NCBI RefSeq assembly: GCF_030271535.1 | Contig: NZ_JASCXJ010000013.1 | Coordinates: 1 to 64,000, forward strand | DNA: 64,000 nucleotides | From: Nocardiopsis sp. ATB16-24 | GTDB lineage: Bacteria; Actinomycetota; Actinomycetes; Streptosporangiales; Streptosporangiaceae | Direction: 5' to 3' | Shown here: positions 1 to 8,095 of the stretch, one piece after another | Position numbering within the stretch: position 1 is the first letter of the stretch | Layout: each line of letters starts with the position of its first letter | Program-made: the position numbers and the translations under genes | The notes under the pieces: generated by a model | What the model was told of the DNA's origin: nothing | Database searches by the model: none | What the model saw: only the letters and a program-made list of their open reading frames with translations

Positions 1-123
1 GCCTTTGACACCCCGCTCGGCCGGGCGGGTCTCCCCGCACGGCTGGGGCCTGCTACCGGGCGCTCCGGCGCTTACCCGGACGGGACTTACACCCGCTGGC
101 CTGACACAGCTTTCAGGACGCAC
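1..123 (-). mobile_element. Probable 5' end of a group II intron (partial, runs off the left edge)
   Basis: Read on the minus strand from 123 downward, the sequence begins GTGCG, the typical first bases of a bacterial group II intron. It continues with CAGCGGGTGTAAGTCCCG, which resembles the conserved 5' part of intron domain I. The element lies directly beyond the probable recG terminator (136-176), a placement known for some bacterial group II introns. Only about 120 nt are visible, so the catalytic domain V and any reverse transcriptase ORF are outside the window. The call rests on recognising the 5' end and is moderately certain; another structured RNA is possible. Confidence 0.6.
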
Positions 124-135
124 CATGGGGCCACG

Positions 136-176
136 GTAGCCAAGGAAGGACCCACCGACGTCGCGGTGGTGGGACC
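136..176 (-). terminator. Probable recG terminator
   Basis: Just past the recG stop, the minus strand can pair CCCACC with GGTGGG across a loop of about 13 nt, followed by a T-rich stretch (TCCTTCCTT). The stem is short and the call is moderate. Confidence 0.5.
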
Positions 177-2384
177 TCAGGCCTTCTCCAGGTACTCGGC
201 GCGCTCCTCGGGCAGGAGGATCTCCAGCGCCTCGGCCAGCGGTGGATGACCGGCCAGGTCGGGATCCCGCGCCACGTACGCGACGGCCTCCTCACGCGCC
301 TGACCGATGAGCTCCTCGTCCTTGAGCAGGGTGAGCATGCGCAGGCTGGAGCCGGTTCCCGACTGGGAGGCGCCCAGGACGTCCCCCTCCCGTCGCATCT
401 CCAGGTCCACACGTGAGAGTTCGAACCCGTCGGTGGTCGCCGCCACCGCCGCCAGCCGTTCCCGGGCCGGGGTCCCCTCCTCGGCGTCGGTGACCAGCAG
501 GCACAGCCCCGGCAGCCGTCCCCGGCCCACACGACCGCGGAGTTGGTGCAGTTGCGACACCCCGAAGCGGTCCGCGTCCATGATGACCATCACAGTGGCG
601 TTGGGCACGTCCACGCCCACCTCGATGACGGTGGTGGAGACCACGACGTCGGTCCCTCCCTCCGAGAAACGACGCATCACCGCGTCCTTGTCCTCGGGGG
701 CCATTCGGCCGTGCAACACCTCCACCCGCACGTCGGCCAACGGTCCGCGGGACAGATGTCCGGCCACGTCCAGCACCGCCAGCGGAGGTCGGGCACCGGG
801 GACCTCCTCCTCCGGCCGACCGTCGACCTCCTCCTCCGACGTCCCCGCGGCCTCGTCGCCGATGCGGGGACAGACCACGAACGCCTGACGCCCGGCCGCC
901 ACCTCCTCCCGGATCCGTTCCCAGGTCCGTGCCAGGAAGTGCGGTTTCTCGAGCGCGGGCACGACGTGCGTGGAGATCGGGGACCGACCTTCGGGCAACT
1001 GGGTGAGCGCGACCACGTCGAGGTCGCCGTAGACGGTCATCGCGACGGTGCGCGGGATGGGGGTCGCGGTCATCACCAGCACGTGCGGGCGCCCGTTCGC
1101 GGCCTTCTCCCGCAGGGCGTCGCGCTGCTCCACTCCGAAGCGGTGCTGCTCGTCGACCACCACCAACCCCAGGTCGGCGAAGGTCACGTGCTCCTGGAGC
1201 AACGCGTGGGTGCCCACGATGATCCCCGCCGCACCGGAGGCGGCGTCCAGCAGGGCCTCCCTACGGGCCGCGGTGTTCATGGAGCCGGTGAGCAACGCCA
1301 CCCTCGTGGCGTTCTCGGCCCCGTCGATCTGTCCTGCCCGGCCCAACGCGCCGAGCATGGTGCCGATGGAGCGGTGGTGCTGCTGGGCGAGGACCTCGGT
1401 GGGAGCGAGCATGACGGCCTGGCCCCCGGAGTCCACCACCCGCAGCATCGCGCGCAGCGCCACCAAGGTCTTGCCCGCGCCGACGTCGCCCTGGAGCAGG
1501 CAGTGCATGGGCCTGGTGGCGTCCAGCCGTTCGGCGAGGTGCTCGCCCACCTCGCGCTGTCCCTCGGTGAGGGTGAAGGGCGACTGCGCGTCGAAGGCGT
1601 CGAGGATGCCGCCGACCACACCCGGGCGGGGCTGGGCGGGCAGCTCCTCCGCCCTGCGGCGGCGTCGTGCCAGCGCGAGCTGGAGGACGAAGGCCTCGTC
1701 CCACTTCAGACGCCGACGGGCGGCGCCCACGTCGGCCCACTCGGTGGGCCGGTGGATCCGGCGCAGGGCGTCGGCGACGCCGAGGAGCCCGTGCCTTCGC
1801 CGGAGCTCCGTCGGCAACGGATCGGAGAGGCTGTCCACGTCGGCCAGGACGACGTCGAGCGTCCGCGCGATGGTCGCGGAGTCCAGGCCCTTGACCGCGG
1901 GGTAGACGGGGATGAGCTCGTCGGCGTAGGCCTGGGCCCGCTCCCCCTCGTGTCCGTCCTCGTCGAGGAGCTGGTACTGGGGGTGGTCGAGCTGGCGACG
2001 CCCCTTGAAGGTGGAGACCCGACCGGAGAACATGGCCAGCCGTCCGGGGACGAGCGCGTTCTGGTGGTAGGAACCCCGGTTGAAGAACGTCAGGTGCAGG
2101 CGGCCGGTGCCGTCGGTGACGACGGCCTCCATCATGTCCATGCGACGGCGTCCCTGGCGGGCCGGCACGGTGCGCCGCTTGGCCTCCAGGACGCGGGCCT
2201 GCACGGTGACCTCCTCGCCCTCCCGCAGTTCGGCGAGGTCGGTCAGCTCTCCCCGCCGGTCGTACCTGCGGGGGTAGTAGCGCAGCAGGTCGCCCAGGGT
2301 GTGCAGGTCGAGCTTCTCGGCGAGGGCCTTCGCCGTCCTGCCCCTGAGCGGCCCCTTGCCCAGTGGTTCGTCCCAGGTGCTCAC
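177..2384 (-). CDS. recG: ATP-dependent DNA helicase RecG
   Basis: This is the superfamily 2 helicase that remodels branched DNA and regresses stalled replication forks. The product is 735 aa, slightly longer than the usual 690-710. The N-terminal wedge/OB domain spans roughly residues 1-270. The Walker A motif GDVGAGKT is at about 299-306, the DEQH box at about 411-414 (VVDEQHRFG), and the QLRGRVGRG helicase motif lies near the C-terminus. I chose the GTG at 2384 (product starting STWDEPLGKG) because a GGGGA sits 8 nt upstream; an in-frame start at 2468 would add 28 residues with no family likeness. It is divergent from rpmB, the usual actinomycete neighbour. Confidence 0.95.
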   Translation of the reverse strand: MSTWDEPLGKGPLRGRTAKALAEKLDLHTLGDLLRYYPRRYDRRGELTDLAELREGEEVTVQARVLEAKRRTVPARQGRRRMDMMEAVVTDGTGRLHLTFFNRGSYHQNALVPGRLAMFSGRVSTFKGRRQLDHPQYQLLDEDGHEGERAQAYADELIPVYPAVKGLDSATIARTLDVVLADVDSLSDPLPTELRRRHGLLGVADALRRIHRPTEWADVGAARRRLKWDEAFVLQLALARRRRRAEELPAQPRPGVVGGILDAFDAQSPFTLTEGQREVGEHLAERLDATRPMHCLLQGDVGAGKTLVALRAMLRVVDSGGQAVMLAPTEVLAQQHHRSIGTMLGALGRAGQIDGAENATRVALLTGSMNTAARREALLDAASGAAGIIVGTHALLQEHVTFADLGLVVVDEQHRFGVEQRDALREKAANGRPHVLVMTATPIPRTVAMTVYGDLDVVALTQLPEGRSPISTHVVPALEKPHFLARTWERIREEVAAGRQAFVVCPRIGDEAAGTSEEEVDGRPEEEVPGARPPLAVLDVAGHLSRGPLADVRVEVLHGRMAPEDKDAVMRRFSEGGTDVVVSTTVIEVGVDVPNATVMVIMDADRFGVSQLHQLRGRVGRGRLPGLCLLVTDAEEGTPARERLAAVAATTDGFELSRVDLEMRREGDVLGASQSGTGSSLRMLTLLKDEELIGQAREEAVAYVARDPDLAGHPPLAEALEILLPEERAEYLEKA

Positions 2385-2817
2385 GTGATGCTTCCCCGTC
2401 TCGGATCGCCGGTCAACGCCACGGTAGTGCTCCGATGCGACGTTCGTGTGCCACCGGTGCGAGAACACGGGGTCCCGGGGCGAACGCCTCGGGGTCTCTC
2501 ACGGACGCCGGCCGTGCGTCGGCCACGGTGCGTCCGTCCACTCCCGACGGGGGTATACTCGTTGGAGTTCATCGCTCTTCGCCATGCCCGCGTGGTCGGT
2601 GCGATGTTCCATGGACACCAGTGCGGTGCTGCGCCGTCGTCCGGCGTCCGTACTGTACGGACATCGGTCAGTGGTCCGGATCGCCGCGTCCGCCCGTGTC
2701 CTTCGTGTATTCTTCCACGGTTGGTGTCCTCGCCAACCAGTCCGCCCGACCTCTCCGGTCGATTGAACCTTCGCGTGCGGCGACGTGCGCGATCCCGAGC
2801 GCTTGAATGGAGTTACC
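2385..2817. promoter_or_regulatory. recG/rpmB divergent intergenic region with a 17-bp palindrome
   Basis: No convincing gene lies in this 433-bp stretch. It holds promoter-like elements, including TATACT at 2554-2559 and TATTCT at 2708-2713 reading toward rpmB. It also holds the perfect inverted repeat GTCCGTACTGTACGGAC at 2646-2662 (8-bp arms around one T). The palindrome is a plausible regulator site, but I cannot assign the protein. Confidence 0.5.
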
Positions 2818-3006
2818 GTGGCTTCCGTCTGCGACGTCTGCGGCAAGGGACCAGGGTTCGGTAACAGTGTTTCCCACTCGCACCGTCGCACCCGCCGCCG
2901 CTGGAACCCCAACATCCAGACCGTCCGCACCCGTGTGGGCGGCACGCCCAAGCGCGTGAACGCCTGCACCTCGTGCATCAAGGCCGGCAAGGTGGACCAC
3001 CGCTGA
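2818..3006 (+). CDS. rpmB: 50S ribosomal protein L28 (zinc-ribbon type)
   Basis: This is the small basic large-subunit protein L28, 62 aa. It starts at GTG 2818 with a GGAG 6-7 nt upstream and reads [21 protein letters not shown] CxxC pair at residues 5 and 8 and a second CxxC near the C-terminus (ACTSC) show it is the cysteine-containing, zinc-binding form rather than the C-minus paralogue made under zinc limitation in many actinomycetes. An upstream extension in frame from 2785 is not needed. A strong bidirectional hairpin follows. Confidence 0.96.
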   Translation: MASVCDVCGKGPGFGNSVSHSHRRTRRRWNPNIQTVRTRVGGTPKRVNACTSCIKAGKVDHR

Positions 3007-3031
3007 GCCGACACCGGCTCTCCTGGATCCT

Positions 3032-3072
3032 ACGAAGGCCTCCGACTCTCGGTCGGAGGCCTTCGTCCTTTC
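3032..3072. terminator. Bidirectional terminator between rpmB and the CBM2-like gene
   Basis: A perfect 15-bp stem (3032-3046 with 3052-3066) encloses a 5-nt loop, TCTCG, and is followed on the plus strand by CCTTTCT. It lies between convergent genes. Confidence 0.85.
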
Positions 3073-3108
3073 TCGGCCTTCGGCGTCGTCTCGGCTCGTA
3101 CGGGTTCC

Positions 3109-3780
3109 TCAGAGTCGGCAGACGTGCCCGTTGAGAGAGCAACGGACCGGAGTCTGCGGTACGCCCATCGCGTCGAAGGTGAGCACCGCCGAGGCACCGG
3201 GTTCCAGACGGTCGGCTCCGCCGCCCTGCCGGGCCAGGATGCCGTCCTCGATCTCCTCCCAGACCGCGCCCTCCACGTGGGTGATGCGCGCGGAGTCGAA
3301 GGCCAGTGCCAGTTCCCACGCGTCCAGGGCGGTGCGGGAGGTGTTGGTGATGGTGACGTGGCCGGTGAAGCCGTCCGACGTGGACTCCGTGATCCGGTAG
3401 ACCACCGTGGTGGGCTCCGAACCGGCCTGTGTCTGCGGCCCCGGGAGGCCGTCCCCACCCGCCGCTGAGCCTCCGCGCTCCGGTTCCGTCCGAGGAGAGG
3501 CGTCGTGCGTGGGCCGGACCCCGTCCTGGGTCCCGGGCATCTCCGTGTCCTCGGGCGCCCCACCGAACTGGAGGTAGATCTGGGTGGTGCTGTAGCCGAA
3601 CAGGAGCAGGCCCAGGAGGACTCCGGAGACGACCAGTACGTTGAGCAGTCTCGGCGGTTCGACTCTCTTGGGGACCGTGCTCTCGATGAGGCCGCCGAAC
3701 CGCCGCAGCGCGCCGGCGTTCTCCGGCTCGCTGCGGTGCGCACCCCGGCGGGAACCACGCCGCCAGCCATGCCGCCCCAT
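3109..3780 (-). CDS. Membrane-anchored protein with a CBM2-like domain
   Basis: The 223-aa product starts at ATG 3780 (GAGAGG upstream); an in-frame GTG at 3813 has a poorer ribosome site. A basic cytoplasmic N-terminus is followed by one membrane helix at about 45-63 (LLNVLVVSGVLLGLLLFGYS). A Pro/Gly/acidic linker runs from about 72 to 124. A beta-rich C-terminal domain (125-223) reads GFTGHVTITNTS...WELALAF...LEPGASAVLTF...CSLNGHVC. That pattern of Asn-Thr, Trp, PGAS and a terminal LNG-C resembles carbohydrate-binding module family 2. The domain would face outside the membrane. No catalytic domain is attached, so a role in wall or polysaccharide binding is an inference. Confidence 0.7.
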   Translation of the reverse strand: MGRHGWRRGSRRGAHRSEPENAGALRRFGGLIESTVPKRVEPPRLLNVLVVSGVLLGLLLFGYSTTQIYLQFGGAPEDTEMPGTQDGVRPTHDASPRTEPERGGSAAGGDGLPGPQTQAGSEPTTVVYRITESTSDGFTGHVTITNTSRTALDAWELALAFDSARITHVEGAVWEEIEDGILARQGGGADRLEPGASAVLTFDAMGVPQTPVRCSLNGHVCRL

Positions 3781-4002
3781 AAACCGCCTCTCGAGGTCTC
3801 CTTCGCCCTCCACCGTCGCCTGACGTCGCGAGGAGGGCGACCGGACGAGGTATCCGCTCCTGGTGATCCTTCTCGGCCGGTCGCTCGCGGAGAATCCTCA
3901 GGGGAGATCGGGGGTCCGCGAGCCGGCCGCTGTTCGCGAAAACGGCGTAGCCGCGTCCGCAAAGCCTAGCGCGAGAGCTAAACAGGACAAATCCAAACAA
4001 GC

Positions 4003-5004
4003 TCAGTTCCGCCGAAAATGGTCCCAGCCTGTATCGACGGATGCTCCTCCGTCGATCGTAACCGGATTTCGCTTTCCACCCGTGCTTTCGTCGCCGGCCT
4101 CGGTGACGATTCCCACGCGATACCAGTGGTCGGGCAGAACCGTGTCCGGTGGAAAGGTCGCCACCAGCGCGTGGTCCTCCCCACCGGCGACCATCAGTCC
4201 GCGTGCCGCTTCCTCGGCCTCCTCGGGAGCCGCTCCCAGGAGGCGGACCGCCTCCACGAGGGCGGGGGCGGGCCGTAGCGCCTCCGCCTCCAGGTCGATG
4301 CGCACCCCGCCGGCCCGGCACACGTGGCCGAGGTCCTGGACGAGTCCGTCACTGACGTCGAGCATGGCCGTGGCCCCGAGCAAGGCGGCCTCCGCCCCCC
4401 GCGTGTAGGGCGGGCTGGGGCGGCGGTGCTCGGACAGGCACTCGTCCGGACCCTCCACGCCCTTCTCCAGCAGGGCGAGCCCAGCGGCCGACAATCCGAG
4501 ACGGCCGGTGTAGGCGACCACGTCGCCCGGTCTGGCACCGCCTCGTAGGACGGGCTCCCGGCCCTGGAGGTCGCCCAGCGCGGTGACGGCGATGGTGAGG
4601 GTGTCCGAGGCGACCATGTCCCCGCCCACGACGGTGCCGCCCGCGACCGCGCACTCGTCCCGTACCCCGGCGGTGAAGTCCTCGGCCCAGGCCACCGGAA
4701 GGTCGGGCGGCGCGGCCAGGCCGATGAGCAGAACGGTGGGCCGGGCCCCCATCGCCGCGATGTCGGCGAAGTTCTGCGCGACGGCTCGGTGCCCCACGTC
4801 CCGGGCGGTGGACCACTCCCGACGGAAGTGGCGTCCCTCGACCAACAGGTCGGTGCTGGCCACCGTTCTGCCGTCCGGGGCGGCGACGACGGCCGCGTCG
4901 TCCCCCGGTCCGAGGATTACATCGTCCGTCACGGGGAATTGGCCCGTCACACGTGTGATCAGAGCGAACTCGCCAAGCCCCCCAATGGTGTTATGCACAG
5001 GCAT
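4003..5004 (-). CDS. thiL: Thiamine-monophosphate kinase
   Basis: This enzyme phosphorylates thiamine monophosphate to thiamine diphosphate, the last step of cofactor synthesis. The product is 333 aa and belongs to the PurM/ThiL/SelD ATP-binding superfamily. The N-terminal GDDAAVV (about residue 31), STDLLVEGRHF, the downstream GGDMVAS and the late DVSDGLVQDL Mg/ATP-binding motif are all present. ATG 5004 (MPVHNTIGGLGEF) gives the family-typical N-terminus; the open frame extends upstream without homology. The gene is divergent from the Lrp-type gene. Its product may supply thiamine diphosphate for acetohydroxyacid synthase encoded later in the window. Confidence 0.93.
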   Translation of the reverse strand: MPVHNTIGGLGEFALITRVTGQFPVTDDVILGPGDDAAVVAAPDGRTVASTDLLVEGRHFRREWSTARDVGHRAVAQNFADIAAMGARPTVLLIGLAAPPDLPVAWAEDFTAGVRDECAVAGGTVVGGDMVASDTLTIAVTALGDLQGREPVLRGGARPGDVVAYTGRLGLSAAGLALLEKGVEGPDECLSEHRRPSPPYTRGAEAALLGATAMLDVSDGLVQDLGHVCRAGGVRIDLEAEALRPAPALVEAVRLLGAAPEEAEEAARGLMVAGGEDHALVATFPPDTVLPDHWYRVGIVTEAGDESTGGKRNPVTIDGGASVDTGWDHFRRN

Positions 5005-5187
5005 CAGGGTACGGTGACGCTCCGGCTCGGTGATCCCGGGTGCGTTCGGCGGACTTCGCCCGACATGCACGGGGCGTGTCCCCGGACCCGCGTTCGCCAC
5101 CCCTTCGTCGTCGGTCACGTGGTCGCTCCGGTCGGGGCCGCCTCGCGCCCGCTCACATCCACACCCCGCGTACTCGAAGGAGCACCC

Positions 5188-5421
5188 ATGGTGCAGGCCT
5201 ACATCCTGATCCAGACCGAGGTCGGAAAGGCCGCCGAGGTCGCCCGGCTCATCCGCGACATCGACGGGGTCGAGAAGGCCCACGACGTGACCGGGCCCTA
5301 CGATGTCATAGTCCAGGCCGGCGCCGACGACATCGACGCGCTGGGGGCGCTCGTGGTCGCCCGGATCCAGCGGCTGAGCGGCATAGCCCGGACCCTCACC
5401 TGTCCCATCGTCAACATCTGA
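5188..5421 (+). CDS. Stand-alone Lrp/AsnC ligand-binding (RAM/ACT-like) domain protein
   Basis: This 77-aa protein (MVQAYILIQTEVGKAAEVA...) matches only the C-terminal amino-acid-sensing domain of Lrp/AsnC regulators. There is no helix-turn-helix. The pattern AYILIQTEVGKA ... GVEKAHDVTGPYDVIVQ ... ARTLTCPIVNI is typical of the small one-domain family encoded next to thiL in many actinomycetes. An AAGGAG ribosome site precedes ATG 5188. It may modulate full-length Lrp proteins by co-assembly or bind amino acids; its target is not visible here. Confidence 0.88.
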   Translation: MVQAYILIQTEVGKAAEVARLIRDIDGVEKAHDVTGPYDVIVQAGADDIDALGALVVARIQRLSGIARTLTCPIVNI

Positions 5422-5451
5422 GGCGCCATCGCCCGAAAGCGAGGTCCTTCT

Positions 5452-5913
5452 GTGCTCAGACGGCACGCGGGCGCGGTCGCGATCCTCGCCCTGGTGGCGA
5501 CCGGTTGCGGTGCCTCGACCGTGCGGATGGAACCTCCGGAGACGGACGCGGCGACGGCCGCGGTCTGCTCCGATCTCGTCTCCGCCCTTCCGGACACGCT
5601 GCTCGGCGCCGAGCGTGCGCGGGTACGGCCCGACTCGGAACTGACCGCGGCGTGGGGGGACCCCGCCATCGGTCTGCGCTGCGGAGTGGAACGGCCCGTG
5701 GCGTTGACGCCGACCTCCTACCTGGAGGAGGTCAACGGCGTGCCCTGGTTGCCCCAGCCCGAGGACGCTCCCACTCTGTACACGGCGGTGGGCCACGAGG
5801 CCTACGTGGAGTTGTCCGTGCCCCCCTCCCACGGAGCGCCCGCCGCCGCGTTGACGACGGTCAGCGACCTGATCTCCGAGCACGTGCCCCCGCTGCCCGA
5901 CGGAGAACTCTGA
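5452..5913 (+). CDS. DUF3515 family lipoprotein
   Basis: The 153-aa product starts at GTG 5452 with GAGGT upstream. It has a signal sequence ending in a lipobox-like ATGC at residues 16-19, then a small domain with C39 and C77 (AAVCSDLV and GLRCGVERP) that could form a disulfide. The WGDPAIGLRCG motif is characteristic of DUF3515, an actinobacterial family of unknown function usually found between thiL and ddl. Here a cytochrome bd cluster has come between DUF3515 and ddl. It follows the Lrp-like gene by 30 bp and probably shares its transcript. Confidence 0.85.
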   Translation: MLRRHAGAVAILALVATGCGASTVRMEPPETDAATAAVCSDLVSALPDTLLGAERARVRPDSELTAAWGDPAIGLRCGVERPVALTPTSYLEEVNGVPWLPQPEDAPTLYTAVGHEAYVELSVPPSHGAPAAALTTVSDLISEHVPPLPDGEL

Positions 5914-6073
5914 CCTCGCCCTCCCCCGCCCCGGGTCCGGGCGTGCCCGTCTCCCGACCGACGGCCGCCGTCGTGTGAGGGCGCGTCGAGACGGACGAAG
6001 AGGCCCGAGTCCCCATCGCCGGCCGTTCCCTCTTCCCGGGCGCGTCGGGGCACCACCGTGCCGGGAAAAGCGT

Positions 6074-6103
6074 GTGGGGCCGCCGGCGGACCGGCGGCCC
6101 CAC
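6074..6103. terminator. Hairpin between convergent DUF3515 and DUF3105 genes
   Basis: A perfect 13-bp GC-rich stem (6074-6086 with 6091-6103) has a 4-nt CGGA loop. There is no strong T-run on either side; it is probably a bidirectional terminator. Confidence 0.65.
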
Positions 6104-6161
6104 GTCCGTGTCGGGGGGACACGGCGAGATCACGGAGGGAGGGAACGGGCGGAAGGCCCCG

Positions 6162-6887
6162 TCACTCTTCTTCTTCGGTCCCCTCGTCGGCTCCGGCGTC
6201 GCCCTGGGGGCCCTCCATGCCCTCGATGTCGCCCATACCTCCGCCGACGAGCATGGCGTCCACCTCCTCGGCCGTCTCCGAGATCTGACCGGAGCAGGAG
6301 GCGCCGGGTTCGGGCACGTCGGTACCGCGCTCGTAGAGCCGCACGAAGCGCTGGAGGTTCTCGTCGTCGGCCGTCTCGGCGGTGACCTGCCGGCCCCAAC
6401 TGGAGGCGACGATCGGAGCGTCCATGTCCCCCTCGTAGGGGGTGACCAGCAGGTAGTCCCCGGGGTTGTACATGTCGTTGAGGGTCTGTACCTGCTCCTC
6501 CGGCAGGTCGGGCCGGTAGTTGATCCACACCGCGCCGTGCTCCAGGGAGTGCACCGCGAGTTCGGGTGTCACCGGCTCGGGATAGACCCCACAGTTCTGC
6601 CAGGAACTCCAGTGGTCGCCGCCCACGGGCGGGGACTGCTCATAGTCCACCCGCTCTCCCATCTCCACGTGTACGTAGGAGGGGACCTCGAATTCCTGCA
6701 CTCCCGCGATCGAGCGGCTGCGGAACTCCATGAAGATCAGGAAGGCGAGCAGTCCCACGACCAGGACCACGGCGGTGGTGACGCCGGCGACGGTGAGGAC
6801 TTTTCGACGCCGTTCCTCTTTGAGTCGTTGCGCCCTCAGCTCGGCTGCGCGGCGGCGGCGCTCCTCCGCCGTCTTCTTCTTGGCCAC
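6162..6887 (-). CDS. DUF3105 membrane protein
   Basis: The 241-aa product starts at GTG 6887 with a close AGGAG. A highly charged Lys/Glu/Arg N-terminus is followed by a single membrane helix at about 30-53. The extracytoplasmic domain carries the family signature PPVGGDHWSSWQNCGVY, EHGAVWINYRP and VASSWGR. An acidic Glu-rich tail ends the protein. DUF3105 function is unknown. It is commonly paired with a DUF305 protein, as here, where the two are divergent across an 88-bp promoter region. Conserved His and Cys residues suggest metal or redox chemistry, which is inference. Confidence 0.87.
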   Translation of the reverse strand: MAKKKTAEERRRRAAELRAQRLKEERRRKVLTVAGVTTAVVLVVGLLAFLIFMEFRSRSIAGVQEFEVPSYVHVEMGERVDYEQSPPVGGDHWSSWQNCGVYPEPVTPELAVHSLEHGAVWINYRPDLPEEQVQTLNDMYNPGDYLLVTPYEGDMDAPIVASSWGRQVTAETADDENLQRFVRLYERGTDVPEPGASCSGQISETAEEVDAMLVGGGMGDIEGMEGPQGDAGADEGTEEEE

Positions 6888-6975
6888 TGTGTCTCCTGGG
6901 GTGGGTAGCGACAAAAGGGACTTACCTATCCTCTACTTTGTCATCACCCTTGTGCGATTCGACCAGGATGGTTCC

Positions 6976-7710
6976 ATGGAACACAAAGACGGCCCCGCTT
7001 CCGAAGCCGCCCTCGGCGGCGAGGACGGGCAGGAGCGGGCGGGCGAGGGGACACCGCACGACGGCATTCCGGAGGCGGGGGGCTCTTCACCTCGCGCACC
7101 ACGGCGGTCGGTGCCCATGTGGACCGCCGTGGTCCTGGTCGTGTTGGCCTTGGGGGTCGGTTATCTGTCGGGGCGCCCCTCCTACCCCCTGGACACCGGC
7201 CCCGACGCGGGGTTCCTGCGCGACATGAGCGCACACCACGCCCAGGCGGTGGACATGTCGATGATCATCCTGGAGAAGACCGAGGACCCCGAACTGCACA
7301 CGGTGGCCACCGACATGGCTCTCACCCAACAGGGCCAGATCGGGATCATGCAGGCGTGGCTGGCGGCCTGGGACCTGAACTCGCGCGGCACGAAGCCTCC
7401 GATGGCGTGGATGGAGGGCCATGACCACGGCGGCGGTGGAGGAGGGGTCCCCGACGCCATGCCGGGACTGGCCTCGCCCGAGGAGATGGAGGCCCTGGAG
7501 GAGGCCGAGGGGGTGGAAGCCGAGCTTCTCTTCCTGGAACTGATGATCGCCCACCACGAGGGCGGCATCGACATGGCCGTGGCCGAGGTGGAGTTCGGCA
7601 AGGAGGAGAAGGTCGTCGACCTCGCGCAGAAGATGATCAACGGCCAACAGACCGAGGTGGACTGGATGGAGAAGCTGATCGACAAGCGTAGGGACGCTTC
7701 GGACCCCTGA
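6976..7710 (+). CDS. DUF305 membrane-anchored protein
   Basis: The 244-aa product starts at ATG 6976. A hydrophilic N-terminus precedes one membrane helix (WTAVVLVVLALGVGYLSG). The extracytoplasmic part contains the duplicated DUF305 motif MSAHHAQAVDMS and MIAHHEGGIDMA, a ferritin-like helical arrangement rich in His and Met. A GHDHGGGGGG linker lies between the two halves. Family members are linked to copper or other metal handling in several bacteria; that role is inferred. The divergent DUF3105 gene shares the intergenic promoter region. Confidence 0.87.
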   Translation: MEHKDGPASEAALGGEDGQERAGEGTPHDGIPEAGGSSPRAPRRSVPMWTAVVLVVLALGVGYLSGRPSYPLDTGPDAGFLRDMSAHHAQAVDMSMIILEKTEDPELHTVATDMALTQQGQIGIMQAWLAAWDLNSRGTKPPMAWMEGHDHGGGGGGVPDAMPGLASPEEMEALEEAEGVEAELLFLELMIAHHEGGIDMAVAEVEFGKEEKVVDLAQKMINGQQTEVDWMEKLIDKRRDASDP

Positions 7711-7764
7711 GCCGCTCGCATGGCCACCGTCGCCATGCCCGGAGCCGGCCGACCGCCGCACCCT

Positions 7765-7798
7765 GACGAAGGCGCGTCCTGCGGGGCGCGCCTTCGTC
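7765..7798 (+). terminator. Terminator after the DUF305 gene
   Basis: A perfect 12-bp stem (7765-7776 with 7787-7798) encloses a 10-nt loop. Confidence 0.75.
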
Positions 7799-8043
7799 GT
7801 GTGCGCGGTGTCCCACCGCGGCGTCCCGACGGCGCCGTTCCGCCGTCGTCGGGGGTGTGCGCGAGAGCACAGGACCGGGTCCGGCGGCGCGTCCGTGGAC
7901 GGATCGCACCGGATCCTTCCAGGTGGCGGGCGTCGGCGTGGGCGCGGCGCCCCACTGCGAACGCCCGGGTGAGGATTGCGCCACCCCCTGGGGAGACGCG
8001 GAGAACACCCTTTTTCGCGGGGGCGGCCACTAATACGACACGA

Positions 8044-8070
8044 CGTAGCACTACAGTGTGTAGTACTACA
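8044..8070 (+). promoter_or_regulatory. Operator-like dyads upstream of cydA
   Basis: Within 8044-8070, two near-identical 12-mers are offset by 15 bp (CGTAGCACTACA and TGTAGTACTACA). Together they form the inverted repeat ACTACA-GTG-TGTAGT at 8050-8064, and the second 12-mer is itself a perfect palindrome (8059-8070). The ACTACA/TGTAGT arms resemble BlaI/MecI-family operators. No Rex-type TGTGAA-N6-TTCACA site, common before actinomycete cyd genes, was seen. The element ends 25 bp before the cydA ATG. Apart from this and the preceding hairpin, nothing else was recognised in 7711-8095. Confidence 0.6.
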
Positions 8071-8095
8071 GGCGGTCGGTCCCTGAGAGGCGGGT

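Noticed and set aside
543-2864. 773-aa plus-strand open frame opposite recG
   Set aside because: It is antisense to recG, which has complete helicase motifs; composition is His/Gly/Val/Leu-rich shadow translation with no recognisable domain.
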